A stretch of 64,000 nucleotides of DNA from contig NC_079427.1 in assembly GCF_026213295.1 (NCBI RefSeq), positions 2,921,719-2,985,718 of the forward strand, read 5' to 3'. Position numbers and translations under genes: made by a program. The notes under the pieces were generated by a model, which was not told where the DNA came from, ran no database searches, and saw nothing but the letters and a program-made list of their open reading frames with translations. Source of the stretch: Gadus chalcogrammus (lineage: Eukaryota; Chordata; Actinopteri; Gadiformes; Gadidae). Positions within the stretch are counted from its first letter, which is position 1. Every line of letters begins with the position of its first letter. Shown piece after piece: positions 46,400-58,100 of the stretch.

Positions 46400-46830
46400 G
46401 CTCTTCTGACCTAACTCAGGGGCCATCTCCTCTCCCGTTATGTGTAATAAATACATCATTTTTTCTCCGAAACATACTTGACAGAACCAACGTCAATATA
46501 GTTTCCTCCCCCCCGGTACACCTAGGGGTCAGCCTCTCTTCCACCATAGATAAAGCTTATGTGTCAAAGCTAGTTAGCCAGATGAGGCTCACTAACACAT
46601 GCTCTCTTGACCCACTCCTAACGCACAAGAGTCCGCAACATGGGAGTGATACTGGTCAGAAAACTGTCCCTCGAGGCACACATCAAGAACATTACCAGAG
46701 TTAACTTCTTCAACCTCAGGAACAAAACCAATCACCTGTTGAGCCGACCTGCCAGCGTCTCATCAATGCCTTCATCCCGTCTGGAACACTGCAATGCCCT
46801 CCTTGTGGGGAATCTGCTGCAAGAAAAAAG
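46400..46830 (+). pseudogene. LINE RT C-terminal fragment
   Basis: Reads MGVILVRKLSLEAHIKNITR, FFNLRNKTNHLLSRPA and SRLEHCNALLVGN, the region after the YADD box in L2-like LINEs, with frameshifts. No tail seen. Confidence 0.6.
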
Positions 46831-46907
46831 ACATTGTGTGGCAGTGTTGTGGTGTTTTCTGGTTGTGGAACACACTTCCTCAGAGAGGTGGACCCAGTGC
46901 TGAAGGA

Positions 46908-47345
46908 AGCCCCGCCCCTATCGGAGGCATAGTTGCGTCTAGGATCATGACGTGAATCCCTTGATAAGGCGGTCGCTGGGGTCGGCGGTGGGCGGGCTGT
47001 GAATACCTCGGGGGCTGCTTGCAGTCCTAGTTGTTGTTGTTATTATTATTATTATTATTATTATTGTTATGACTATAAACGCAGGGAGCGAGGGAGCAAA
47101 GAGGGAGAGGGCGGTTCTTAGTTGTTTAGTTTCATAACCTTGCTCTCTTCTGGTCTTTCTACTCTCTCTTTAGAACTGTCAAATCTAATAACAGCTGGTA
47201 TTAAGATAAATCTACACTAACAATACATTCTGATTCCTCGTCTTACAAAAGAACATCAAATATTACGATAACTGCACCAGACAGCCAATTGTATAATGTC
47301 ACCCAAAATCTTAAATATTGTCCACTATATGCACTTCATGTAGGC
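46908..47345 (+). repeat. ~440-bp direct repeat, copy 1 (partner 48088-48535)
   Basis: Near-identical to 48088-48535: starts GAAGCCCCGCCCCTATCGG, includes an (ATT)n tract, and ends near GCCAATTGTATAATGTCACC. Copy 1 precedes the CARD exon and copy 2 the linker exon, so a recent tandem duplication of an intron block placed the two exons behind equal introns. Confidence 0.85.
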
Positions 47346-47503
47346 TGTGAATTAAGATGAACACACAGAAGTTTAGGTGATGCTGAGAAATCAGTTTGGT
47401 TTTTGTGGCATCTTGAACCAACACTACCACTAGTGGTAATCTGAGAATAGTTGTAACGTTTTATTTTAATATTATTTTCCATTTCTCTTGATTTGTCTTT
47501 CAG

Positions 47504-47776
47504 AACTTAGAAGGATTCGCTCTGAATTAATCAACAGGTTGTCGGACGACGATGTCATCGGTCTCCTGCATTACCTTAGAAAGAAGAATGTGTTGAATGG
47601 CCAGGAGGAGAAGACTGTAGAGGGCCAGATGACCAGTGAAGACAGAGCACGTTGTCTCATTGACACGGTGATGAGGAAAGGGGAGAGAGAAAGTCGCCTG
47701 ATGGTTGATTATCTGACGGAGAGGCACCCTGACCTATGCTGGACCCTGGGTCTGACCCCAACTTCTGCCTGGATCA
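47504..47776 (+). CDS. CARD exon (second gene set)
   Basis: A 273-nt exon, phase 1-1, after CTTGATTTGTCTTTCAG, with donor A|GTGAGT. It encodes a CARD: ELRRIRSELINRLSDDDVIG, LLHYLRKKNVLNGQEEK, DRARCLIDTVMRKGERES, LCWTLGL. It is more diverged from the other two CARDs here. Its upstream intron is duplicated in front of the linker exon at 48605. Confidence 0.8.
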
Positions 47777-47937
47777 GTGAGTTTAACATGTTAATGAAGT
47801 TTCCTCATTATGTGTGTAAAGTTCTTTCAGCAACTACTTTGCTGAAGTTTCGGTGTCAATCAAAGTAATTGCTATTAAGAATAATGCACCTCTTCACCTG
47901 TAGGGGCCAGAATCACACATAAACAGCATCTTCTTTT

Positions 47938-48059
<122 letters not shown>

Positions 48060-48087
48060 CGTTTGATTTGGGGACTAAAATAAGAGC

Positions 48088-48232
48088 CAGTGCTGAAGAA
48101 AGCCCCGCCCCTATCGGAGGCATAGTTGCGTCTAGGATCATGACGTGAATCCCTTGATAAGGCGGTCGCTGGGGTTGGCGGTGGGCGGGCTGTGAATACC
48201 TCGGGGGCTGCTTGCAGTCCTAGTTGTTGTTG

Positions 48233-48266
<34 letters not shown>

Positions 48267-48535
48267 CATTATAAACGCAGGGAGCGAGGGAGCAAAGAGG
48301 GAGAGGGCGGTTCTTAGTTGTTTAGTTTCATAACCTTGCTCTCTTCTGCTCTTTCTACTCTCTCTTTAGAACTGTTCAATCTAAGAACAGCTGGTATTAA
48401 GATAAATCTACACTAACAATACATTCTGATTCCTTGTCTTACAAAAGAACATCAAATATTACGATAACTGCACCAGACAGCCAATTGTATAATGTCACCC
48501 AAAATCTTAGATGTTGTCCGCTATATATACTTCAT
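48088..48535 (+). repeat. ~440-bp direct repeat, copy 2
   Basis: Second copy of the 46908-47345 segment, about 1.18 kb downstream, same orientation, with few differences apart from the (ATT)n length. Confidence 0.85.
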
Positions 48536-48604
48536 TTTCAGTATTTCTTGAGTGAAAAGAAAATGAATTAATTTCATCTGCAAATTCTCTTATTTGTTTT
48601 TCAG

Positions 48605-48703
48605 GGTTTCGTAGGAGTCAGAAGTCATTCAGTAGAAAGGAGGGTCCTGGTCTGATGTCCCCGTCTCGGCCCCTCAAAATGCATGAAGGCGACAGCGAGC
48701 TGG
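48605..48703 (+). CDS. Linker exon after the CARD (second gene set)
   Basis: 99 nt, phase 1-1, between TTGTTTTTCAG and G|GTAAGT. It encodes a Ser/Arg/Lys linker (GFRRSQKSFSRKEGPGLMSP ... RPLKMHEGDSEL). The SRPLKM end recalls the linker exons at 10526 and 13997. It could splice in frame to 54745 (also phase 1), giving Death-CARD-linker-FIIND-CARD. Confidence 0.55.
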
Positions 48704-49059
48704 GTAAGTTTAAGTCTCCTAGGTTTAGGAGTAATAAGTAACATAACCCTCTATATCATAGTTCTTTCCTGTCAAAATACATTTTATACACACCAGATAA
48801 ATAATTTATCATATAATAACATAAGACCTAATTTAATCAATACATACTTGATTTTAATAAACAAGGCCAAAGGTGTATGGCTTTCTGGAATATCTGTTTG
48901 GGATCCTGGGTTATCAATTCTAAACTTATGGCTTGTTTTCAACATAAATAATTTGCCTGACTCACGTTTGTACTTTTTCAACATTTTCCGGAGTCCATAC
49001 ATTCCATTTCTATAGCATTAAAATTAAGAAGACTGGTCAGACATAGTTCTTGGCTGTAA

Positions 49060-49164
<105 letters not shown>

Positions 49165-49679
49165 TTCTAGAGGACAAAAGAAACAAAGGGTACATAATTT
49201 CATATTATAATACAGAAGACTGATGTCAAAGCAGCACAATGAAGCAATCTTAACTGTCTGTTCAACTAAAAACCCTCCTGGTCTCTGATGCAATCCAACA
49301 AAAGGAAACATAAGCACGTCTATAATAAAATTCCTCATATATCAAGGCCTTATATGTAACATTTACGCATTAAATATACCTAATATATTCTGTTGAGTTG
49401 TGTTCTTTCATAATCCAAAATGTTTCCAACAATGTTCAAACCCAGAGATATTCAGAGTTTATTTTACACTAATGGTCCGTTGCGTTGGTCACATGTCAAT
49501 AGCGTCATATGGCCTTACCCCCTAACTTCAGGGAAACTCATGAAAATACCGTAGAGGCCTAATGTGTTGATATGATAGGTCAATTAATCTAGATCACTAC
49601 GATGTGCTACTTGGACAAGTGGCTCAGCCAGACACCAAGCTCATGCAGTGTTTAGTACATAGACTTTACTACCTTCCAG

Positions 49680-50700
49680 AGATCAGCTGGTAGTAGCAGA
49701 CTTCAGGCAGGACTGGATGGAACAGCCATCCTTCTCTCTTTCATCGAGCAGAGAAGCAGAGACACATTCCGCCCGTCAACCCCCGTAGCGGGCGCTACAT
49801 CGCCGCGGTGCGCTGCTAGTGAAATACGCAGGCGGTCCGCACACGGCCACGGGATTTATAAACGTAAATAGATTTAGATAAAGTTTGGCCACTTGGTGTC
49901 CACTAGTCGTCATCCAAATACTTGAACATAAAATCCACAATAACTCCGCTGGTAATCTCCTATGAAGGAAACACAGATTAAACCATTATATGAGGACTCA
50001 AACAATATTACAGCGTCTTACTTTGAAGACTTGGTGGTTGCTCATTCTGGAGGAAGCTTTTGCGATTGGACTGAATATGTTAGTTCAATAGCAATTGCAA
50101 GAACCATAACAATATTCTGCTTTCATGGCATGTGATGAGACAAGGAATATGTAATCTCTATCTATATTTTATAATACGTGAGCACTATATTGATGACATT
50201 TATATCAGTTCCATCACAAATGAGCAACCTCCCCGAACGATTCTTCAATGCAGAAATCAGATTTAATCTGCGTTGCATATTAGATTGAATATTGGAGTGG
50301 ATTTGGATTTTCTAGTTCAAGTATTTGGATCCATAGCCTAGCAGACTAGAACGCATGCATAATCACTATCGGGAAACAGACACACTGAACATCTAGATTT
50401 TTTTCTAGGCTTTTTAGCACAACTTTTCTTCAAGATTCTACAAGAAAAGATGTGTTAAAAAGCCGTCGAAAGGTTTGTCATTGTAGGGTTGTGAAAAAGC
50501 GGAGTAATAAAGTAAGTTATAAAATGCAACGGCGCAAAAATGAGGCATTATGGAATCAAAAACACTTAATTTTACGTCTATTTAAGTCAATGAGGCTTAG
50601 TTGGGACCCCTTTGGCCTCCCATTTGACTCCCTAGGTTTGGCTCCCCAGCACACGCTCATTCTCACATGGGAAGTCGAGAGGCAATGACACATCCCACCA
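49680..50700. other. No recognised gene
   Basis: 49440-49680 still matches the Death-domain relic intron. Beyond that, unassigned sequence with a GC-rich patch at about 49770-49850. Confidence 0.4.
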
Positions 50701-50709
50701 CCATATAGG

Positions 50710-50943
50710 CAGTGGTGTAGTCTACATGATACGCAGGTATACGCCGTATACCCACTAGGAACACTCCAGGATTTCCGTATACCCACTGAAAAAATGTGCA
50801 CGGTAGACCCCTGCGTTAGTGAGTGTGGTGCGATACCCCATAAGCGCCACACACATACATGTACCGGCGGGACAGGTGTGTACGAGGCTGGGAGGGAATC
50901 ATCACAGTATACCCACTATACAATAAAATAGACCTCACCACTG
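50710..50943. mobile_element. Short hAT MITE
   Basis: CAGTGGTGTAGTCTAC ... AGACCTCACCACTG, flanked by CATATAGG (50702-50709) and CATGTAGG (50944-50951), 7 of 8 matching. Internal GTATACCCACT motifs recur three times. Confidence 0.7.
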
Positions 50944-51744
50944 CATGTAGGCGATCACTACCAACCGGTCGGCCATTTCCCCACAAAAGAGAAACAGAGC
51001 AGCAATCGTACACCCGACACACTAAGCTGGCAGATCTGACGTGCACCCAAATCAGAGACCCTTGTGAAAAAACTGAGCAAATGCTTTAATTTGTGTTAGG
51101 TAATAAAATTCATGTTTCAAAATTAATCGCAAGCATTAACACATTATCTTGACAGCCCTAACCTTCTCTATCTGTTGTTTCTATAATGTAGCACTGAAAG
51201 TTTTCTTATTTGATTAATTGTATTCACTCCAGGGATGGAAATGTACACATTTACTATGGGTCGATTTGTATGCTGGCGGGTAAATTGTGTCACTATGCCC
51301 ACCACTGTGGTGGGCATAGGTCAGATCGAATTTGCATATCTAATACATTTGTCGTACGCATGCCAATGCGCCTCCACAGTTCCAAAACCATACAGTTAGA
51401 TCAGTTTTCGCCGAACGCCCCCCTTCTTCGCCTTTCTTATTGATTTCTTATTGATATTTACTCGTTTGGTAAGACGTTGTAAGATTTCTAAGACGTTTTT
51501 ACACTGCCAAATATGCCCGTCTTATGCACGCCTTTTCCCCGGCATGGTCCGTGTGTTTACACTGCCCTAGGTAAATTGCCTGTTAGAGCTAGCAACCCAA
51601 TTTACCCAATTTACCCTCTATGAAACCACACATTGGTCATTTAATTTTGATGTAAAACGGATTAGACGATTTTTAAATCCACCTGCCACAGTGGCCGGCG
51701 GGCAAAAAAGTTCTCTGATTCACTCCTATGATTCTTCCACTTTT

Positions 51745-51840
51745 TGGGTTGTATCTTCAAGGTTAATCGTAACCTAACCCGTACTTACTGTTAGTTGAAT
51801 TTGGACAGAAGCATCTGCAAAATAAATGCTACGTAATGTA
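51745..51840 (+). repeat. Decayed SINE/LINE tail
   Basis: GGACAGAAGCATCTGCAAAA then TAAATGCTACGTAATGTAA resembles the tail at 63100 (TGGATAAAAGCGTCTGCTAA). Confidence 0.45.
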
Positions 51841-52077
51841 AAAAAGTGTTTGTTTTTGTAATAGGTGCGGTGCCACAGCCATAGAGTTGTAGGTGACATC
51901 GTTGTAATGAATTGTTTGCTTGTCGATGCAGATTTGCGTGTTGTTGCAGATATATTGTCACAATTTAAGCCATAAATTGAGCTTTCAACTAAACACCCTA
52001 AGATTGAAATGTCTTAAAGCACTCAACCCGAGCTTGAGCACCTTTTCATAGGGACGAGTCTCGAAGACACAGCAAGC

Positions 52078-53002
52078 ATGCCCCAGGTGGACAGGTACGA
52101 AGAGGAGGATGGTTCTGATTCTGGTAAGAGTAGTGGTTCTTCTGGTTTTCTGATATTGATGAAGAGGATGAAGGGGAGCAGTGTCACTTCTCCATTGAGC
52201 TTTGAGTCTCAATGAATGGTAGGCCTTTCACACATGAACTCCGGATGAAATCTGGAGAATAAGGTTGTGAGTTGATCTGGAGTTCCCTTTCACACTTGCA
52301 ATACACAACAGAAGATAAGCTGCATTAGTCGTGTTCCCACATCCTGGAGATACTCTGGATACTTAAGGCGAGGGGTGGAGCCTGTGGGGAGTGTGTAGGA
52401 GCTAGGACGTGATGCATAAAACATGCAGTGGAAGTCGCAGAGGTTTGTTTACAACACATCGCAGATCGCGGATGAAGTTTCAGACTCCGTAATGTTTTTG
52501 AGCAGATATCAATACACCATTTATTAAGACTTATACGTAATATCAATAGAAGATTCAAATGCAGAAAGAAGCTGGAACGTAGAATACAGGCGAGAAGAAA
52601 ATCATACGAAGCAGGAACACTCTGTCCTTCTGGTTTGGCGCCAGTCGCATAATAGAAACACCATCAACACGTCAGCAACACGCCCACTCGCTCTTTGTGA
52701 ACTCTTCAGCTCTCTGATTCTCCAGACTTTACACTAGGGGCCTGGATGGATAAACTCCTGGTAAACTCTGGAGGGTCGGATTCAGGATTTGTGTTCACAC
52801 ATACAGCCCCTCTGGGTATTATCCAGAGAGTGCCCGGCATACAGTGCATGTGTGAAAGACTTATCGGAGATCTGATGAGAGGAGTATTTCAATGTTAAAG
52901 AAATGTCCTGGTTCACACCCTGAACCAGGAATGCTGCCTGCCAGTGAATCATGAGGGCCACTGTTATTGGATGGATTTCACACGCATGCACGCACACACG
53001 CA

Positions 53003-53040
<38 letters not shown>

Positions 53041-55003
53041 TTAAATGTGCATGTGCCAAGTAATTCGATCTTAGGACCCTCTTTATTCAACATCTACATG
53101 CTCCCACTAGGGCAAATCATGCATAATAACAATATTGACCATCATTGCTATGCTGATGACACGCAAATCTATGTATCGCTATCACCAAATGACTATCGGC
53201 CCATAGATCTGCTGTGCCAGTGCATTGAGCAAGTGAAATACTGGATGTGCCGAAATTTCCTTCAGCTAAATGAGGATAAAACAGAGATAATTGTATTTGG
53301 TGCTAAAACGGAAAGGCTTAAAGTAACCCAACACCTTCACTCTCTGTCCCTGAAAACCTCAATCAAAGCCAGAAATCTAGGGGTTATCATGGATTCTGAT
53401 TTGCATTTCGAAAGTCACATCAAATCAGTTACAAAATCTGCATATTATCACCTTAAAAATGTAGCAAGACTTAGAGGGCTCATGTCCACCGAAGACTTAC
53501 AAAAACTTGTACATGCCTTTATCACTAGTAAGCTTGATTACTGCAATGGTCTCCTTACAGGTCTCCCAAAACAAACTCTAAGGAAGCTTCAGCTTGTTCA
53601 GAATGCTGCTGCTAGAGTTTTAACAAAGACCAAAAAATTTGAACATATTACACCAATTCTTAAATCGTTACATTGGCTTCCTGTAGGTCAGAGAATTGAT
53701 TTTAAAATCATGTTGCTAACCTATAAATCCCTACATGGTTTAGGCCCAAACTATTTAACTGATATGCTTCCACTACATAAGCCTTCTAGAACACTAAGAT
53801 CTTCTGAGACCAATCTGTTAATTATCCCCAGAGTAAACACGAAACATGGGAAAGCAGGATTTAGTTACTATGCAACAAATAGCTGGAATAAACTATTTTG
53901 ACAGATTTAAGACTTGCCCCAACTCTGAGCACCTTCAAAACAAGATTGAAGACTTTTATGCTTGCTTTAGCTTTCTGCTAAATCTTAAATACTTTACCTT
54001 TATTTTACTAAAATGCCTTTTTAACTTTCAATTTAATTTTCTCACTTTCTTAAATACATTGGACTTTCAATTTTACTTACTAAAAAGCCTTTTTAACTTT
54101 CAATTAAATTTTCTATTTTTACCAGAAAGATACATGATCTGATACCAGAGAGAAAGGATAAGGGTTACTAGAATCCGGGTTGGAGTCCCAGAGAAAGTAC
54201 CAAGTTCCTTTTAGGTCGGGTTGGAGTCCCGACGCGGATACCAGAGAGACTGTTGATCTGATCTTAAACACATTGCACTTTCTATTTTACTCATTTCTTT
54301 GCATATGTTTTCTTTTACTTATCTATTATTTTATTTTATTGTATAACAATGTTTATATGTGAAGCACTTTGAGTCTGCCTTGTGTATGAAAAGTGCTATA
54401 TAAATAAAGTTGCCTTGCCTTGCCTTGCCTTGCCTAATGTATTGGCAGTGTTTTGTGTAATAGCGCTGCCACCAATCATAGAGTGTTAGATTCCATCAAT
54501 GTAATGAATGGTTTTCTGGCTTGATGCTGCATCAAATACATTTCTATTTTGACGCATCTCATTCATGCGTCAAATGCGTATTTCACTGGTTGTTAAAAAA
54601 ATATGTCCAGGTTCACTGAACCAGGAATGCTGCCTGCCAGTGTATCATGAGGCCAACTGTTATTGGAGGGCTTAATGTACACATTACTCTCACACTGGAC
54701 ATGCTGTCAGTTTTGTTACTGACAATAATTATTTATCCTGACAGAGGAGATGCACTTCAAGTCACATTGTGAAAAATGTAAAGCAGCTCAGCAGGTGAAT
54801 TTTGCCAAAATATATACTTTTACATTAAATTTACATTGCATAAATTCAGTATTGCTCTTTAATGTTGTTTGCTTCTGCTTTTACAGAGTCCTGAGTATAA
54901 GAAGGTTACCCCAACAAAGATTACTAAGTGGAGCTTCGAGTGAGTGTCATTCGATCCTGAAATCAGTCCCATTGGGTTACCAGAATAATATGTTCACAAC
55001 AAC

Positions 55004-55057
<54 letters not shown>

Positions 55058-55072
55058 TGTGTGTGTCTGTGT

Positions 55073-55124
<52 letters not shown>

Positions 55125-58100
55125 GGCTACAGCTGGAAGGCGAGGGGACCTATGAGTGTTCGGCTACAGGTCTGGTGTTTGAAGTGTCGGAGCAGGCTCT
55201 GGTCCGCTACTCGGTCCTGTCCTGGTTCCAATTCTCTGATTTCCTCAAAGACTCCTGGAGACCTGCTGGATCGATTTATGACGTGGATGTGGTCAACAAG
55301 GATCCATCTGTGCTCAAGTTTATCCATTTCCCACACTCTCTGTGCCTTGCTGGTAAGAACACACTCTGACTGTGAAGAGGGGGGGATTCATAGGCCGAAT
55401 CCTCTAAGAATCTCTGAGTGCATGGCAGCTTTGGCAGTGTTTTGTTGACCAACCATTTTGGTTATTTCTTGGTTTGGGCTGACTCACTCTGCCCATAATG
55501 ACTTTTGAAACTCAATATAATATATACGTATCTATTATTTCAGTATTCGTTATTTTCCTAAAATGTTCTGGACTTTATAATTTTAAAGATACCAAATAGG
55601 CAACGGAATACCTTTTTTCATAATATTTGATTGATTGACATGGAACTTGCCATGGCTCCCAGTTTAGTATTCCTCTTGTTCACATTTTACAATAGCCCTG
55701 CTTATTTTTCAAATACAATCTCAATTAGAAAATCATCGCTGGAACCACTTACTGGCTATTATCATTTCCCAAAGGGCTTGAATAAAGGATTGTTCATGTT
55801 TCAACAGAACCTTTGCGTGATCTGAGCTTCAGTGTTCTGCACGTAAAGGATCGCCATGCAGACATTGAGTCGACGGTGGGCTTCACGGCCAGCCATGTTG
55901 AATGGCGCGTGTCCTCGCTTTCTCTCCTGGGTGTCATTCGGAGTTGCTTTCTGTGCAATCGGAATTGGAAGCACCATGGGTTGGTGCTGATTTACAAGGA
56001 GCTGAACAAAAAAGACTTCATCCTCCGAGTGTATTTGGGCTCGAACAGCAGTTCTGAGATCAAGGTGACGTAGAACAATGGTTAACGATTAACTAATAGA
56101 ACGAGAGTCCCTGTGTGTTGGTAAACAGATTAATGGATAAATGGACAGACTACAGTAAACTGGGCTAGGCTAAGATGAGCTAAGACTTAGCTGCTAAGTT
56201 GTGCTAGACCAAGCTGGGATAAATTTAGCTGGACTGGACGAGGCTATGCTGAACTGGGATAGACTTAAATAGGTTGGCTGGGCTAGCCTGTAACAGGCTA
56301 GACTGCACTTAGGCTAGGATACAGGATACATCACTCGGTTGAAGATCCTCTCTTGAGCCTCCATCTGTCTGTTTCTGTGATCTGCTATCTTGAAAGTCAT
56401 CGCACATATTAATACCTCCCTCTTACTGTCCCTCCCTCTCTCCATCTCTGACCATTTGTTAATCCTGTTGCTGTGTGTGCAGGCTATTGAAGAACAGGTG
56501 CTCAAGGCCAGGAAGAATGGCATCAAGATTACAGAAACATACAAACATCTCACCTGTAGGCTGGAAGAGAAGTTCTACTGCCTCGCAAGTGAGCCAGAAG
56601 GACAAATTGAACCCACGGTATTATTGTGCCCCCATTAAGCTTATATTTATTTTGATTCTCGTTTGCATATAATTAATCCTGCAATGCAAATGAAAATTAA
56701 TGTGTGTGTGTTCACAGGATCTTGAATTCACCACTGCAGTGTTGGGACTGAAGGGCTTTTTTAGAGTACGCTTCAGGAAGCTTCCTCCTTTCAGATTGTT
56801 TCTCAAGGACTCCTTGATAAACGAACCTTTACCCTTTTTGATTTTTACAATCGAAGAAGGTAACCAATGGACACATTTAGAATTGTTTTGTGCTTGAATT
56901 TTAAGGCTCTGATGATCCTTTATATGGCAAATTTTAGAGGATTGGCACAGTGAGGAGAAACCAGAAGTGACATCTGATCTCCCATCTTCACCTCGCCTCT
57001 CTCTGGAGCATGTACGGTCAGCCAACTATTTGGGGTCTCTGTTTATTCCCAATTCTACTCCTCCTAAATTATTTGGGCTGGAGACTCCATTCCAATTGTA
57101 AAATGTTCTCATTTGCTTGGAATCATGAGTGACTAGTTTTATAACTATAGTTTTTTAAATATCCAACTTTTAAAACCTTAAATACCTTAAGTAAACAACT
57201 TTTCTAACCATTTCAGAAGTTGCGGAGCCAAATGTCAATATTTAACCTAGAAAAACAATGTAGAGCTTAAACAGTTACGGTATTTCTTGTTATATTGGCG
57301 CTAAAATAATGAATCAATTGGAAATATGATTTTCACGTAACGGGCGATTGTGTGAAGACCCCCGTTTATATGGCTAGAGGCTAGGCTCTTTATCTGGTGT
57401 ACTTTCGGCAGAAGCTTAATGCTAACAACAATTTCAAAAATGTCTATCGACAAAAACAATATATATAATATGAAAGCTGAGACTCCACAGAGTCCAACGG
57501 TACAATCCTCATCATTCTGTGAGCTTATCTCGATTAACTGGTTGTGAAGGGATAAGGTCAATAGCATACTTTTCCAAGTTCCTACCACACTCACTTACTC
57601 ACTGTGTTAATTAAAAGATATTTAAACCTCACTTTGCACTAACCGCATTTCCTGACGGAAATCCATTTTCTAGTTATTAATGTTGAACATTAGTTACACC
57701 TTGTTACTAATTAAATGTAATTCTAAGTCAAATTATATGGAGTTTATTTGTAAAGTGCTACCTTATATGCAGTAGAATGTCTTAAAACAGTATGGATGAA
57801 CTGTATGTTTCAAAACAGCCTGCAGGACATCCAACATCCAGCACCACATCCAGCCCTCCAGCCACCTCCAGGGCAACACAGGCTGCAGGACATCCAACAT
57901 CCAGCACCACATCCAGCCCTCCAGCTCCCTCCAGGGCAACACAGGCTGCAGGACATCCAACATCCAGCACCACATCCAGCCCTCCAGCTCCCTCCAGGGC
58001 AACACAGGCTGCAGGACATCCAACATCCAGCACCACATCCAGCCCTCCAGCCACCTCCAGGGCAACACAGGCAGAAGGTGAGTTGAGTTAATGCATGTTA

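Noticed and set aside
57821..58072. Regular spaced repeats that could suggest a CRISPR array
   Set aside because: The 63-bp units are contiguous with no unique spacers, read through in frame, and lie in a eukaryotic gene.
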